Source: JBIICI01 sp044238935 (GTDB taxonomy: Bacteria; Pseudomonadota; Alphaproteobacteria; Micavibrionales; Micavibrionaceae). Taken from it: DNA of 47,451 nt. The position numbers and the translations under genes are program-made. The notes beneath the pieces were generated by a model. The model had not been told where the DNA came from. It did not search any database and was given only the letters and a program-made list of their open reading frames with translations. Of this stretch, positions 16,555-25,355 are shown piece by piece (position 1 is the stretch's first letter; each line of letters starts with the position of its first letter). The stretch is from positions 1-47,451 of the forward strand of contig JBIICI010000014.1 of the NCBI GenBank assembly GCA_044238935.1, read 5' to 3'.

Positions 16555-18081
16555 ATGAGTGACCATATTTCCGAAGTCCATCTTTCCCGCGTCCGCAATT
16601 TGAATGATTGGCGGAGCAAAGGCATTGAGCCCTATGCTGCGCCACCGAAACAGGTGCAAAATGCAGGGGATTTACAGGCGCAGTATGCGGAGCTGGAAAA
16701 CGGACAAATAACAGAAACAATCGTCCATGTTGCAGGGCGCATCATGTCGGTGCGCAATGGCGGTATGTTTATTGACCTCGAAGACGCATCAGGCAAAATC
16801 CAAGTCTTTAGCCATAAAGATTCTTTAAATCCTGAATGTATGAATATTCTATCTCTCTTTGACTTGGGCGATATTATCTATGCCACAGGGATTATTCGTC
16901 GTACACCGCGCGGGGAATTGACGGTCAATTCCGCGGAAATTCGCTTGCTGACAAAATCGCTACAGCCATTGCCTGAGAAATATCACGGCCTGTCTGATCT
17001 GGAAACACGCTATCGCCGCCGCCATATTGATCTTGCGGTTAATCATGAAAGCCGCGATGTGTTTAAAAAACGTGCCAAAATCGTCACCGCCATGCGCCAT
17101 GCGTTTGAGGAACGCGATTTTATCGAAGTCGAAACCCCCATGCTGCACACGATTCCGGGGGGCGCGGTTGCAAAGCCGTTTGTAACCCATCATAATGCGC
17201 TGGATATACCTCTTTATTTACGCATTGCGCCCGAGCTTTATTTGAAACGCCTGATTATCGGCGGTGTATCGCACCGCGTGTTTGAGGTCAATCGCTGTTT
17301 CCGTAACGAGGGGACATCGCCCAAACATAACCCTGAATTTACCTCCGTGGAGGCATACCAAGCCTATGCCGATTATACCGATATGATGGAATTGGTTGAA
17401 TATATCATTGAGACCGCGTGCAAAAAGGTCAATGACGGTCAAACAAAAGTAACGTTCAAAGACAAAGAAATTGACTTTACCGCGCCATGGCCACGCAAAA
17501 CCATGACCGATTTGGTCAAGGAGGTCACAGGCGTTGACTTTATGGCGATTGATAACGCCGAGGACGCCATTGCAGCGGCCGCCAAAATCGGCATTAAGCT
17601 GGAAGCAGGCATAAGCTGGGGTAAAGTGGTTGAAGAAGTGTTTGGGGAACGTGTGGAACACACGTTGATCCAACCGATCCATGTCACCGATATGCCGCGC
17701 GATGTATCCCCCTTGGCAAAAGTGCATCCGCAAAACCCCCGCTTAACGGAACGTTTCGAGTCCTATGCCAGCGGCTGGGAAATCGCCAATGCCTTCAGTG
17801 AGCTAAACGACCCATTCGATCAATATCAACGCTTTAAATCTCAAGGGGACGCACGCGATGCCGGCGATGATGAGGCGCATTATTTTGATGAAGATTTCAT
17901 TGAGGCTTTAGAATTCGGTCTACCCCCCACAGGTGGTATGGGAATTGGGATTGACCGCGTGGTGATGATGCTCACAGACTCCCACAATATCCGCGATGTC
18001 ATTGCCTTCCCAACCCTACGCCCCACCAAAGCCAACAGCCTTGTATGCGCGTTGGGGGGTGAGGAGAAATTGGTTGAGTAA
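16555..18081 (+). CDS. lysS: Lysyl-tRNA synthetase, class II
   Basis: It charges tRNA-Lys with lysine. The 508 residues show the N-terminal OB-fold anticodon-binding domain (VHVAGRIMSVRNGGMFIDLEDASGKIQVF split between about 55-85) and the class II catalytic core. Motif 1 surrounds FIEVETPML, motif 2 is FRNEGTSPKHNPEFTSVE, and motif 3 is GLPPTGGMGIGIDRVVMML near the C-terminus. The pattern, with ALEFGLPP before motif 3, is specific for class II LysRS rather than AspRS or AsnRS. The Shine-Dalgarno sequence is weak. It is convergent with sdhE across a palindromic repeat. Confidence 0.97.
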   Translation: MSDHISEVHLSRVRNLNDWRSKGIEPYAAPPKQVQNAGDLQAQYAELENGQITETIVHVAGRIMSVRNGGMFIDLEDASGKIQVFSHKDSLNPECMNILSLFDLGDIIYATGIIRRTPRGELTVNSAEIRLLTKSLQPLPEKYHGLSDLETRYRRRHIDLAVNHESRDVFKKRAKIVTAMRHAFEERDFIEVETPMLHTIPGGAVAKPFVTHHNALDIPLYLRIAPELYLKRLIIGGVSHRVFEVNRCFRNEGTSPKHNPEFTSVEAYQAYADYTDMMELVEYIIETACKKVNDGQTKVTFKDKEIDFTAPWPRKTMTDLVKEVTGVDFMAIDNAEDAIAAAAKIGIKLEAGISWGKVVEEVFGERVEHTLIQPIHVTDMPRDVSPLAKVHPQNPRLTERFESYASGWEIANAFSELNDPFDQYQRFKSQGDARDAGDDEAHYFDEDFIEALEFGLPPTGGMGIGIDRVVMMLTDSHNIRDVIAFPTLRPTKANSLVCALGGEEKLVE

Positions 18082-18147
18082 GGATCGTGGCGTATAAGTC
18101 CCGAGTATTGTTGCATGGATCCATGATGAACCATTTCCCTCACCGCC

Positions 18148-18230
18148 GTCATTCCGCGCCTGACGCGGAATCTTCCTGATTTAGGCGATTTCCGTCAATC
18201 AACGAGATGCTGGATCAAGTCCAGCATGAC
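18148..18230. repeat. Double-hairpin palindromic repeat between convergent genes
   Basis: Two perfect hairpins lie in tandem: ATTCCGCG-CCTGA-CGCGGAAT (18151-18171) and ATGCTGGA-TCAAG-TCCAGCAT (18207-18227). The element begins GTCAT and ends ATGAC, so the whole unit is bounded by inverted repeats. This is the intergenic GTCATTCC...GGATGAC type of repeat frequent in alphaproteobacteria. It sits between the stops of lysS and sdhE and is well placed to act as a bidirectional terminator. Partial copies occur at about 1-20 and 1699-1722. Confidence 0.8.
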
Positions 18231-18248
18231 TATTTTTTACAAAATAAA

Positions 18249-18503
18249 TCAAGAATGCCCAATAAACAACGTAATAATCCGTTCAATATCTGAATCAGGG
18301 TGCGTTTGTCTTTCTTCTGTCCCCATTTTCCATGCGTATAAATCTAAATCTTGTAATTCTAAGAAATTTTCGAAGGCGTTTAAATTTGAATCATCACATG
18401 TGGGCAGATAGGATGCCGCAAATTGCCCCATTAAAAAATCCATTTCGCGTGTGCCGCGGTGGTTTGCGCGATAGAGCAGTTTTTTTCGGGTATTATCCAG
18501 CAT
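18249..18503 (-). CDS. sdhE: SdhE-family FAD assembly factor (DUF339)
   Basis: This small protein of 84 residues promotes covalent attachment of FAD to succinate dehydrogenase flavoprotein (SdhA). The family signature RGxxE is present in YRANHRGTREMDFLMGQFA, followed by the typical LELQDLDLYAWKMG helix pattern (compare FEALLE...D.DLYNWI in relatives). The gene starts inside the end of mipZ, overlapping it by 11 bp, so the two are translationally linked. The sdh operon is not in the window. Assignment rests on the signature and length. Confidence 0.87.
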   Translation of the reverse strand: MLDNTRKKLLYRANHRGTREMDFLMGQFAASYLPTCDDSNLNAFENFLELQDLDLYAWKMGTEERQTHPDSDIERIITLFIGHS

Positions 18504-19383
18504 TTTTTAAAATATCTTGGGCAAGCATCACATGGTCACTGACCAAGGAATCATAGGAACGGGCGGGGCGGTTTGATAGAGTTTCAGGCGCAAGCTCTTT
18601 GATCAAATGCCGCACTTCTTGGCGCGCGGATAAATGAGAAATCGTCATGGTGAAATCAGGGTCTTCTTTAAGATCCAATAAGGTCAAGCCCTTTAAAAAA
18701 AGTTCGCGAAAAATCACGCGCTCACCAAATCCGGGGGCAAGGCGGAAATTAAAATTGCGGCTGCATTCAAATAAAATATTACCAATATCATTTTTATTGC
18801 GGGCGTTAATGTGTGACAGGCGGTTGCGCATCACAATCCAATCAAATTTACGACCAAATAATTTATATTGTCTTTCGCGCTGTTCCAGTACCATTTTTGT
18901 ATAAACGGAAGGCGCAGAAATCAAATGCGTGTCAGGGTCAATATGGGCGATTAAATCCAGATCAATAAAGCTGTCATTGACAGGCGTTATCAACGTATCC
19001 GCATGCGCATGCGCAAGGCGCGTTAGATAACAATCGCGCCCCGGTGTATCAATGATAATAAAATCCTTGGTACGCTCTAGATCGGCTAGCGCAAGGGTTA
19101 AAAACTCTTGCTCTTCCTTATGGCGTTCATGGCGGTCATTGCTGTTGCCATGGGGAATGCAAATATGATCGGGGCTGGGGATGTCGTGACGGTGCTTTTC
19201 AATAAATTTCCAGCGATTTTTAAAATAGCGCGTAAATGTGCCTTGGTGGGAATCCAGATCAATTGTCCCCACACGATACCCCAACCGCAAAAGGGCAATC
19301 GAAATATGCATGGCGGAGGTCGATTTTCCCGATCCACCTTTTTCATTCCCAAGGACAATAATATGCGCTCTGTTTTTGGTCAT
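18493..19383 (-). CDS. mipZ: MipZ-type ParA family ATPase, division-site placement
   Basis: This ParA/MinD-superfamily ATPase forms a polar gradient with ParB and inhibits FtsZ assembly away from midcell in alphaproteobacteria. The 296 residues begin IIVLGNEKGGSGKSTSAMHI, with the deviant Walker A lysines (KGGSGKST, about 15-22). Switch motifs follow in GTIDLDSHQGTFTRYFKNR, then IIIDTPGRD and WIVMRNRLS. The GNEKGGSGKST start, the TFTRYFKNR segment and the C-terminal PGFGERVIFRELF are characteristic of MipZ rather than Soj/ParA. No parB lies nearby. The gene overlaps sdhE. Confidence 0.9.
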   Translation of the reverse strand: MTKNRAHIIVLGNEKGGSGKSTSAMHISIALLRLGYRVGTIDLDSHQGTFTRYFKNRWKFIEKHRHDIPSPDHICIPHGNSNDRHERHKEEQEFLTLALADLERTKDFIIIDTPGRDCYLTRLAHAHADTLITPVNDSFIDLDLIAHIDPDTHLISAPSVYTKMVLEQRERQYKLFGRKFDWIVMRNRLSHINARNKNDIGNILFECSRNFNFRLAPGFGERVIFRELFLKGLTLLDLKEDPDFTMTISHLSARQEVRHLIKELAPETLSNRPARSYDSLVSDHVMLAQDILKNAG

Positions 19384-19452
19384 ATCATCATCATGCCAAA
19401 TTTTTTATTTTCTGACTAGTCTTATAGGGTAAAAATCATATAAAATCTGTGG

Positions 19453-21180
19453 ATGAAACAAAATCACGCATCTGAAAAATTACAGAATCTTCGAAATAAA
19501 ATGTCTTTGCATGGGATTGATGGTTTAATCGTGCCGCAATCCGATGCATATCAGGGCGAATATATCCCCGCACGCGATCAGCGGTTGGCTTGGTTAACAG
19601 GTTTTACGGGATCAGCAGGGGGGGCGGTGATCTTTATGGATGATGCCATGGTTTTAAGCGATGGGCGATATACCATCCAGTTACAAAACCAAGTTGATTC
19701 GTCACTCTATCAAACAGGCGATAGTATCAGCTTAAAAGCCACGGGCTATATTCGGCAATATTATCAGGGAACGCTTTTGAAAATTGGCTTTGATCCTGCC
19801 CTTATGACCATTCATGCGATTGAGCAACTCTCCCAAGATTTGGAGGGCATTGCCCAGATGATCCCTGTTCAGCAAAATCTGATTGATGCGATATGGCATG
19901 ATCAACCCGATGCGCCTTGTGCGCCTGTTTCCCTTTATCCTGATGCGATTGCGGGGCGCACACGATTTGAAAAAATAGCACTGATTCAATCGCATTTAGA
20001 GCAACAGGGCGCGGATGTCTCTGTGCTATCTATGCCTGATTCCGTGTGTTGGCTATTGAATATTCGGGGGGGTGATGTGCCGCATGTGCCTGTGGTGCTA
20101 TCGCGTGCGATTATCCATAGCGATGGCGGCGTCGATTTTTATGTGCATCCTGATAAAATCAGCGCGGATGTGAGGGCAACCCTTTCCAATCATGTGCGCC
20201 TGTGGGAGGAGGATTTATTTTATCCCCATTTATCCCATTTCAAAGATCAGAAAATCAGCCTTGATCCGCATGTAACGCCCTTTGCAGTGCGTGCCAGCCT
20301 TGATGAATCCTGCACGATCCTGCGGCACAAAGACCCCTGCGTGCAGCCACGCGCCTGTAAGCCAATCAGTGAGCAAGACTCCATGCGCCGCGTGCATCAA
20401 ATTGACGCGGTCGCGGTGCGCGGCTTTTTGCAATGGATTGATACAGCCGCACGCGCGGGGCAGGCTTTGGATGAAATACAGATTGAACAAAAGCTAAAAT
20501 CCTTTCGTGCGCACAATGATGCGTATATTGAGGATAGCTTTGATACAATTGCAGGGCTGGGCGAAAACGGCGCCATTATCCATTACCGCGCCACGCCTGA
20601 GAGTAATCGGACATTGCAAAATGCAGATCTTTTATTGCTGGATAGTGGCGGTCAATATGGTAAAGGCGATCTGTGGGGCACAACCGATATTACCCGAACC
20701 ATTTGGTTAGGCAATGATACCCCCCCTGATGAGATCAGGCTGCATTACACCTTGGTGCTAAAGGGACATATCGCCTTATCCCTAGCAAAATTCCCCGAAG
20801 GCACAACAGGCGCGCAGCTGGATGCCTTGGCACGTCACCCCTTATGGCAACATAATCTGGATTACGCCCACGGCACAGGGCATGGGGTGGGATGTTATTT
20901 ATCTGTTCACGAAGAAGCCGCCAGCCTATCACCGCGCTCCTACGCGCCCTTGGCGGTGGGCATGTGCCTGTCGAATGAACCGGGATATTACAAAACGGGT
21001 TACTATGGTATTCGTATCGAAAATGTGATGCTGGTCATCGATACAGGAATCAAAGATGATCTAGGGCGGCGTGTTTTAGGCTTTGAAACGCTAACCCATG
21101 TGCCCTATGATCATCGGTTAATAGAGTGGGATTTATTGGATCAAAGTGAAATTGACTTTGTGCATCGGACGGATTCTTAA
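19453..21180 (+). CDS. pepP: Xaa-Pro aminopeptidase (aminopeptidase P, M24B)
   Basis: This metallopeptidase removes the N-terminal residue preceding proline. At 575 residues it is the long, three-domain form: two creatinase-like N-terminal domains (residues to about 300) and a C-terminal pita-bread catalytic domain. The five metal ligands are visible in order: Asp in LLLDSGGQY, Asp in TTDITRTI, His in HGTGHGVGCYLSVHE, Glu in LSNEPGYY, and Glu in GIRIENVM. There is no signal peptide, so it is cytoplasmic. The upstream gene mipZ is divergent. The chorismate mutase gene starts 4 bases after its stop. Confidence 0.95.
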   Translation: MKQNHASEKLQNLRNKMSLHGIDGLIVPQSDAYQGEYIPARDQRLAWLTGFTGSAGGAVIFMDDAMVLSDGRYTIQLQNQVDSSLYQTGDSISLKATGYIRQYYQGTLLKIGFDPALMTIHAIEQLSQDLEGIAQMIPVQQNLIDAIWHDQPDAPCAPVSLYPDAIAGRTRFEKIALIQSHLEQQGADVSVLSMPDSVCWLLNIRGGDVPHVPVVLSRAIIHSDGGVDFYVHPDKISADVRATLSNHVRLWEEDLFYPHLSHFKDQKISLDPHVTPFAVRASLDESCTILRHKDPCVQPRACKPISEQDSMRRVHQIDAVAVRGFLQWIDTAARAGQALDEIQIEQKLKSFRAHNDAYIEDSFDTIAGLGENGAIIHYRATPESNRTLQNADLLLLDSGGQYGKGDLWGTTDITRTIWLGNDTPPDEIRLHYTLVLKGHIALSLAKFPEGTTGAQLDALARHPLWQHNLDYAHGTGHGVGCYLSVHEEAASLSPRSYAPLAVGMCLSNEPGYYKTGYYGIRIENVMLVIDTGIKDDLGRRVLGFETLTHVPYDHRLIEWDLLDQSEIDFVHRTDS

Positions 21181-21184
21181 AAAA

Positions 21185-21949
21185 ATGATCAAAGATTTAC
21201 ATCATGTTCGTCAAAAAATTGACGCGTTGGATCAACAAATGCATGATCTGATTCAAATTCGGGCGGATTTGGTTAAGGATGTGATTGCGGCCAAGGAAAA
21301 AGCTGGATTGCAAGTCGTGCAACCGGATCGTGAGGCGATGATGATTAATCGGTTGCATGCGCGCCATCATAGCATTTTCCCCTTTAATGCGATTATTCGT
21401 ATCTGGCGCGAGCTGGTCGGGGCGGTTTGTTTAATGCAAAAGGGGCTGCGCGTGGCGCTATATTTGCCCCATTCATTAATGCATAGCCTGTCTGTTTGGG
21501 ATATGGCACGCAATTATTTTGGATCACAATTGCCATTTCAGTTGATTGATAATCCCATTGATGCGCTGGATAAATTGCATCGTAAGGAAATTGATTTTTT
21601 TATTCTATCATCCTCAGATTACGAAAATTTGATCATGGAGATTATAAAATACAAAAACATTCAAATTTCAATTAAATTGCCGTACGCGTACAAGGCGTTG
21701 ATCGAAGGTGATGCAATAACAGAAAATTATGCATATGCTTTATCAACGTTAAATGCAGGGGAATCGGATCATGATCGTACGGTGATTTTGTGTCCTTCAC
21801 ATATAAAATTGAATGGATTAAGTGTTTTTGAATCCAAGGTCATACAGGACATGACCCTGTATGAAATTGATGGATTTTATACAATATCGGATATTCAAAA
21901 TATATCTGTTGATATTGTTTATCTTGGTAATTATGCCGTTGCCCCTTAA
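21185..21949 (+). CDS. Chorismate mutase (AroQ fold) with unrecognised C-terminal domain
   Basis: The N-terminal ~90 residues form an all-helical chorismate mutase type II domain converting chorismate to prephenate for Phe and Tyr synthesis. Equivalents of the AroQ active-site residues are R9 in HHVRQKIDALD, R26 in IQIRADLVKD, K37 in AAKEK, and Gln in CLMQKG. The remaining ~160 residues form a separate alpha/beta domain (ALYLPHSLMHSLSVWD, DFFILSSSDYENL, RTVILCPSH), perhaps a degenerate prephenate-dehydratase-like or periplasmic-binding-like fold. I see no dehydratase TRF motif. The ATG at 21185 is chosen because an earlier in-frame ATG overlaps pepP and adds no family sequence. It is convergent with mrp, 7 bp apart. 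Confidence 0.8.
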   Translation: MIKDLHHVRQKIDALDQQMHDLIQIRADLVKDVIAAKEKAGLQVVQPDREAMMINRLHARHHSIFPFNAIIRIWRELVGAVCLMQKGLRVALYLPHSLMHSLSVWDMARNYFGSQLPFQLIDNPIDALDKLHRKEIDFFILSSSDYENLIMEIIKYKNIQISIKLPYAYKALIEGDAITENYAYALSTLNAGESDHDRTVILCPSHIKLNGLSVFESKVIQDMTLYEIDGFYTISDIQNISVDIVYLGNYAVAP

Positions 21950-21956
21950 TCTGACT

Positions 21957-23090
21957 TTACGCAAAGACAATTTTAGGAAATGGCTTTTGCTCTTGTTTCA
22001 AAGATTGCAAGGTGCTTTGTGCAATTTCTGCAAAGATTGTCGCATGTTGGTTTTGACTTGTTGATACGGGCAATCCTGCATCAGATTGTGAACGGATTGT
22101 GGCATGTAGGGGGATTTCACCCAAAAAGGGAACGGATAAAGCAACCGCATCAGCACGAGCGCCACCATGACCAAAAATATCAGATTGTGTGCCACATTTT
22201 GGGCATAGGAAATAGCTCATATTCTCAATAATCCCAAGAATGGGAACGTGCAGTTTTTGAAACATATGAATGGCCTTACGCGCATCAATCAAGGCAATAT
22301 CTTGGGGGGTAGAAACAATAACGGCGCCGCTTAAGCGAATTTTTTGCGATAAAGTTAATTGAATATCGCCTGTGCCGGGGGGGAGATCAATGATTAAAAC
22401 ATCCAAATTGCCCCAATCCACATCACGCAACATTTGCAAAACGGCGGATTGAATCATGGGCGCACGCCAGACTGTTGCTGTGTTTTCTTTCACCAAAAAC
22501 CCCATTGACATGATTTTAATACCATGCGCAAGAAAGGGGGGCATTTTATCGCCTTTTTGAACGGGGGGTGGGGATTGATCTTTTAATCCCACAAGGCGCG
22601 GTACGGAAGGACCATAGATGTCCGCATCCATTAACCCCACTTGCAGCCCTGTTTTGGCAAGGGATACAGCCAAATTTAGGGCGATTGTGGATTTTCCAAC
22701 ACCTCCCTTTCCTGATCCAACGGCGATAATATGCTTGATATTCGGCAGATCCAATGTGGGATTACGCCCTTGTGTTGTGGGTTGAGCAATAGGGGGTATT
22801 GGATGAATAGGCGTTTTTTCCGTACTAATCACCACATGAACATGTTTAAAAAAACGAACGCATTTCAAGGAGTCTTTGACCGCATATTCTAATTGCGCGG
22901 CAATATCGCGATCCAGTGGAATATCGGGATTATGCGATTCCATGACAACAATAATATGACGCTCTTTTTCATCGGTCTGTACGCCTTGCACCAATCCCAG
23001 ATCAACAATATTTTGATGCAATAGCGGATGCATAACTGTTTTTAAGGCCGCATTGATTTGGTGTTGATGTTTTTTTTTGCGATTAAACAT
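21957..23090 (-). CDS. mrp: Mrp/ApbC iron-sulfur cluster carrier ATPase
   Basis: This P-loop ATPase of the Mrp/NBP35 family carries and delivers [4Fe-4S] clusters. Residues about 10-85 are a DUF59/MIP18-like domain (NIVDLGLVQGVQTDE, VRFFKHVHVVI). Then come the deviant Walker A GSGKGGVGKSTIALNLA, the family marker DADIYGPSVPRLVGL, WRAPMIQSAVLQML, LIIDLPPGTGDIQLTLSQ, and the cluster-binding CPKC in ENMSYFLCPKCG. Length of 377 is standard. The gene is divergent from hflK and convergent with the chorismate mutase gene. Confidence 0.95.
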   Translation of the reverse strand: MFNRKKKHQHQINAALKTVMHPLLHQNIVDLGLVQGVQTDEKERHIIVVMESHNPDIPLDRDIAAQLEYAVKDSLKCVRFFKHVHVVISTEKTPIHPIPPIAQPTTQGRNPTLDLPNIKHIIAVGSGKGGVGKSTIALNLAVSLAKTGLQVGLMDADIYGPSVPRLVGLKDQSPPPVQKGDKMPPFLAHGIKIMSMGFLVKENTATVWRAPMIQSAVLQMLRDVDWGNLDVLIIDLPPGTGDIQLTLSQKIRLSGAVIVSTPQDIALIDARKAIHMFQKLHVPILGIIENMSYFLCPKCGTQSDIFGHGGARADAVALSVPFLGEIPLHATIRSQSDAGLPVSTSQNQHATIFAEIAQSTLQSLKQEQKPFPKIVFA

Positions 23091-23179
23091 GGATGGTCTC
23101 TAATTTAGATGTTTTCATTTATATTTAGTGTACTATATTGTTTTTATCAAACACATAATCTTTTACAAAGTCGAATCTT

Positions 23180-24358
23180 ATGCCGATAGATGATCTAAAA
23201 TCTGATAATTTCCCTGCAGATAATCCACCGAAAAACCCTTGGGGGGGGAGTGTTCCTGATGGAAAGATTGAGAATTTCCCACCGCGCAAAAAGCCATCTG
23301 CTGTGCCAGATGATCCAATCCAAGAATTTTTAGAAAAATTACGCGATGGATTTTTTAGTAAAAAAGGGCGCGAATATTATGGTGGTGAGGGCGGGCGACC
23401 TCCTGCGATCCTGAATCCGCGTTTGTGGGGTATTGGGCTTATCTTGATTCTGATTTTATGGGGCTTTACAGGCATTTATTTTGTAAACCCTGCTGAAAAT
23501 GCGGTGATTACCCGTTTGGGCGCTTGGGATCGGACGCAGACTGAGCCCGGTATGGGCTATCATTTGCCCTATCCATTTGAGCAAGTGAGCCTGATTAATG
23601 TGTTGCAAGATCGCCGTTTATCAATTGGATTTAATGAGTCTGCCATACAGTCGGTACGGGGAGAGCAGGGGAAACAAGATGTTCCACAAGAAAGCCTGAT
23701 GTTAACCGCGGATGCCAATATTGTTGATTTGGATGTGGTTTTATTTTGGAATATTAACCTTGCGCAAAACTATATTTTTAAAATCCGTGATCCTGAGGAT
23801 ACGATTAAAAAAGTTGCTGAAAGCGCCATTCGTGAAGTGGTTGGTCAAACTTTATTACAGCCCATTATCACCCAAGGGCGCGATGAGGTTGCCCGTAAGG
23901 TCAAACAGATTGTGCAAACGACTTTAGATCGTTATGAATCAGGAGTTGAGATTAAAGAAGTTCTGATCCAAGATGCAACCGTGCATCCCGATGTGATCCC
24001 TGCCTTTGATGATGTTGTTGCCGCTTTACAAGATGCAGAAACAGCGCAGAATGAGGCGGCAATCTATCGCAATGATGTGATCAACAAAGCCAAAGGGCAG
24101 TCGCGTGAGATTATTTTAGCCGCTGAGGGCTATCGTGATTCCGTGGTTGAGCGCGCGAACGGGGATGCGAAACGCTTTAATTCCGTATTAAATGCCTATA
24201 AAACAGGGCAAGACGTCACAAAAACTCGCATGTATTTGGAAACAATGGAAAATATCCTATCCAATAGCGATAAAATGATTTTAGATCAGGATGGTAAGGG
24301 CAATAATATTGTGCCCTATCTATCGCTTGATTCCAAAAATTCTGAGATAAAGAAATAA
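23180..24358 (+). CDS. hflK: FtsH protease modulator HflK (SPFH family)
   Basis: With HflC it forms the membrane cage around FtsH that restrains degradation of membrane proteins. The N-terminus (~1-75) is Gly/Pro/Lys-rich and cytoplasmic, with KNPWGGSVPDG and EYYGGEGGRPP. A single membrane segment follows (LWGIGLILILILWGFTGIYFV, about 81-101). The periplasmic SPFH/band-7 domain contains NPAENAVITRLGAWDRTQTEPGMGYHLPYPFEQV and DANIVDLDVVLFWNI, followed by a long helical region (QSREIILAAEGYRDSVVERANGDAKRF). At 392 residues it is typical. hflC follows after 10 bp. Confidence 0.95.
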   Translation: MPIDDLKSDNFPADNPPKNPWGGSVPDGKIENFPPRKKPSAVPDDPIQEFLEKLRDGFFSKKGREYYGGEGGRPPAILNPRLWGIGLILILILWGFTGIYFVNPAENAVITRLGAWDRTQTEPGMGYHLPYPFEQVSLINVLQDRRLSIGFNESAIQSVRGEQGKQDVPQESLMLTADANIVDLDVVLFWNINLAQNYIFKIRDPEDTIKKVAESAIREVVGQTLLQPIITQGRDEVARKVKQIVQTTLDRYESGVEIKEVLIQDATVHPDVIPAFDDVVAALQDAETAQNEAAIYRNDVINKAKGQSREIILAAEGYRDSVVERANGDAKRFNSVLNAYKTGQDVTKTRMYLETMENILSNSDKMILDQDGKGNNIVPYLSLDSKNSEIKK

Positions 24359-24368
24359 GAGGCATAGT

Positions 24369-25355
24369 ATGAACCAACTTTCAAAACCTTTGGCTAAATC
24401 TCTGAATATTTTATTGATCATGGCTGGCGTGTTTATCGTTATGTTAACACAATCCTTGTTCATCGTCAAAGAACAGCAACAAGCCATCATCTTACAATTT
24501 GGCGCACCAAGTCAGGTTATTTCAAAGGCGGGATTGCATGTCAAAGCCCCCTTTATCCAAGATGTGCGCTTTTTTGATCGCCGTATTTTAAGCGTTGATC
24601 CAGAACCAGAACGGGTGATCTTAATCAGTGATCGTAACAGCCCCTTACGCGATATTTTAGAGTCGGGGGAGAAAAACCCACAAAGTAAGGATGAAGTCAT
24701 TGATGCCTCTAGCAGTGGTGAGCCGATTGTGGTGGATACATTCGCTCGTTACCGTATCACAGACCCGTTGAAATTTATGCAGCGTTTAGTCGATGAAGAC
24801 CGTGCCGCGCGTCGGATTGAAAATGTGATGAATGATGCCACACGGGATGTTTTGGGCAAAACCACCTTGCGCCGTTTGCTTTCCCCGCAGCGCAGCGCCA
24901 TCATGGAAATGATCCGTGATCGTGCGAATGATGAAATGAAAGATCGTGGTATTGAAATTGTTGATATTCGGATCGTTCGTGCGGATTTAACAGATCGTTT
25001 ACGGGAATCAACCGTAAAACGGATGATTACAGAACGCCAAGAGCGTGCCGCTGAAACCCGTGCAAAAGGGCAAGCTGCCGCGCGTGAGATACGCGCCCTT
25101 GCGGATAAAGAGCGTGATATTATAATCGCAAAAGCCCAAAGCCAAGCGCAAATTGACCGTGGGCAAGGGGATGAAATTGCTATTAAAACCTATGCAGCAG
25201 CCTTTAACCAAGACCCTCAGTTTTATGAATTTACACGGTCATTAGAGGCGTATAAAACAGGACTTGGCAAAGATACAAAAACGCGCTTTGTTTTGGGATC
25301 AGATAGTCCGTTTTTGAAATATCTTAAGCAAAAACCAGCTGCCAATATTCCGTGA
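24369..25355 (+). CDS. hflC: FtsH protease modulator HflC (SPFH family)
   Basis: This is the partner of HflK in the FtsH-regulating complex. An N-terminal membrane anchor (ILLIMAGVFIVMLTQSLFIV) is followed by the SPFH domain: VKEQQQAIILQFGAPSQVI, GLHVKAPFIQDVRFFDRRIL, IVVDTFARYRITDPLKF, and DRANDEMKDRGIEIVDIRIVRADL. The C-terminal helix ends in VLGSDSPFLKYLK, the typical HflC tail. AGAGG precedes the start at good spacing. In many relatives a DegP-type protease follows; here recF overlaps the stop instead. Confidence 0.95.
   Translation: MNQLSKPLAKSLNILLIMAGVFIVMLTQSLFIVKEQQQAIILQFGAPSQVISKAGLHVKAPFIQDVRFFDRRILSVDPEPERVILISDRNSPLRDILESGEKNPQSKDEVIDASSSGEPIVVDTFARYRITDPLKFMQRLVDEDRAARRIENVMNDATRDVLGKTTLRRLLSPQRSAIMEMIRDRANDEMKDRGIEIVDIRIVRADLTDRLRESTVKRMITERQERAAETRAKGQAAAREIRALADKERDIIIAKAQSQAQIDRGQGDEIAIKTYAAAFNQDPQFYEFTRSLEAYKTGLGKDTKTRFVLGSDSPFLKYLKQKPAANIP

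Noticed and set aside
17218..17733. 171-codon minus-strand frame inside lysS
   Set aside because: It is antisense to the conserved catalytic core of LysRS and has no recognisable domain.
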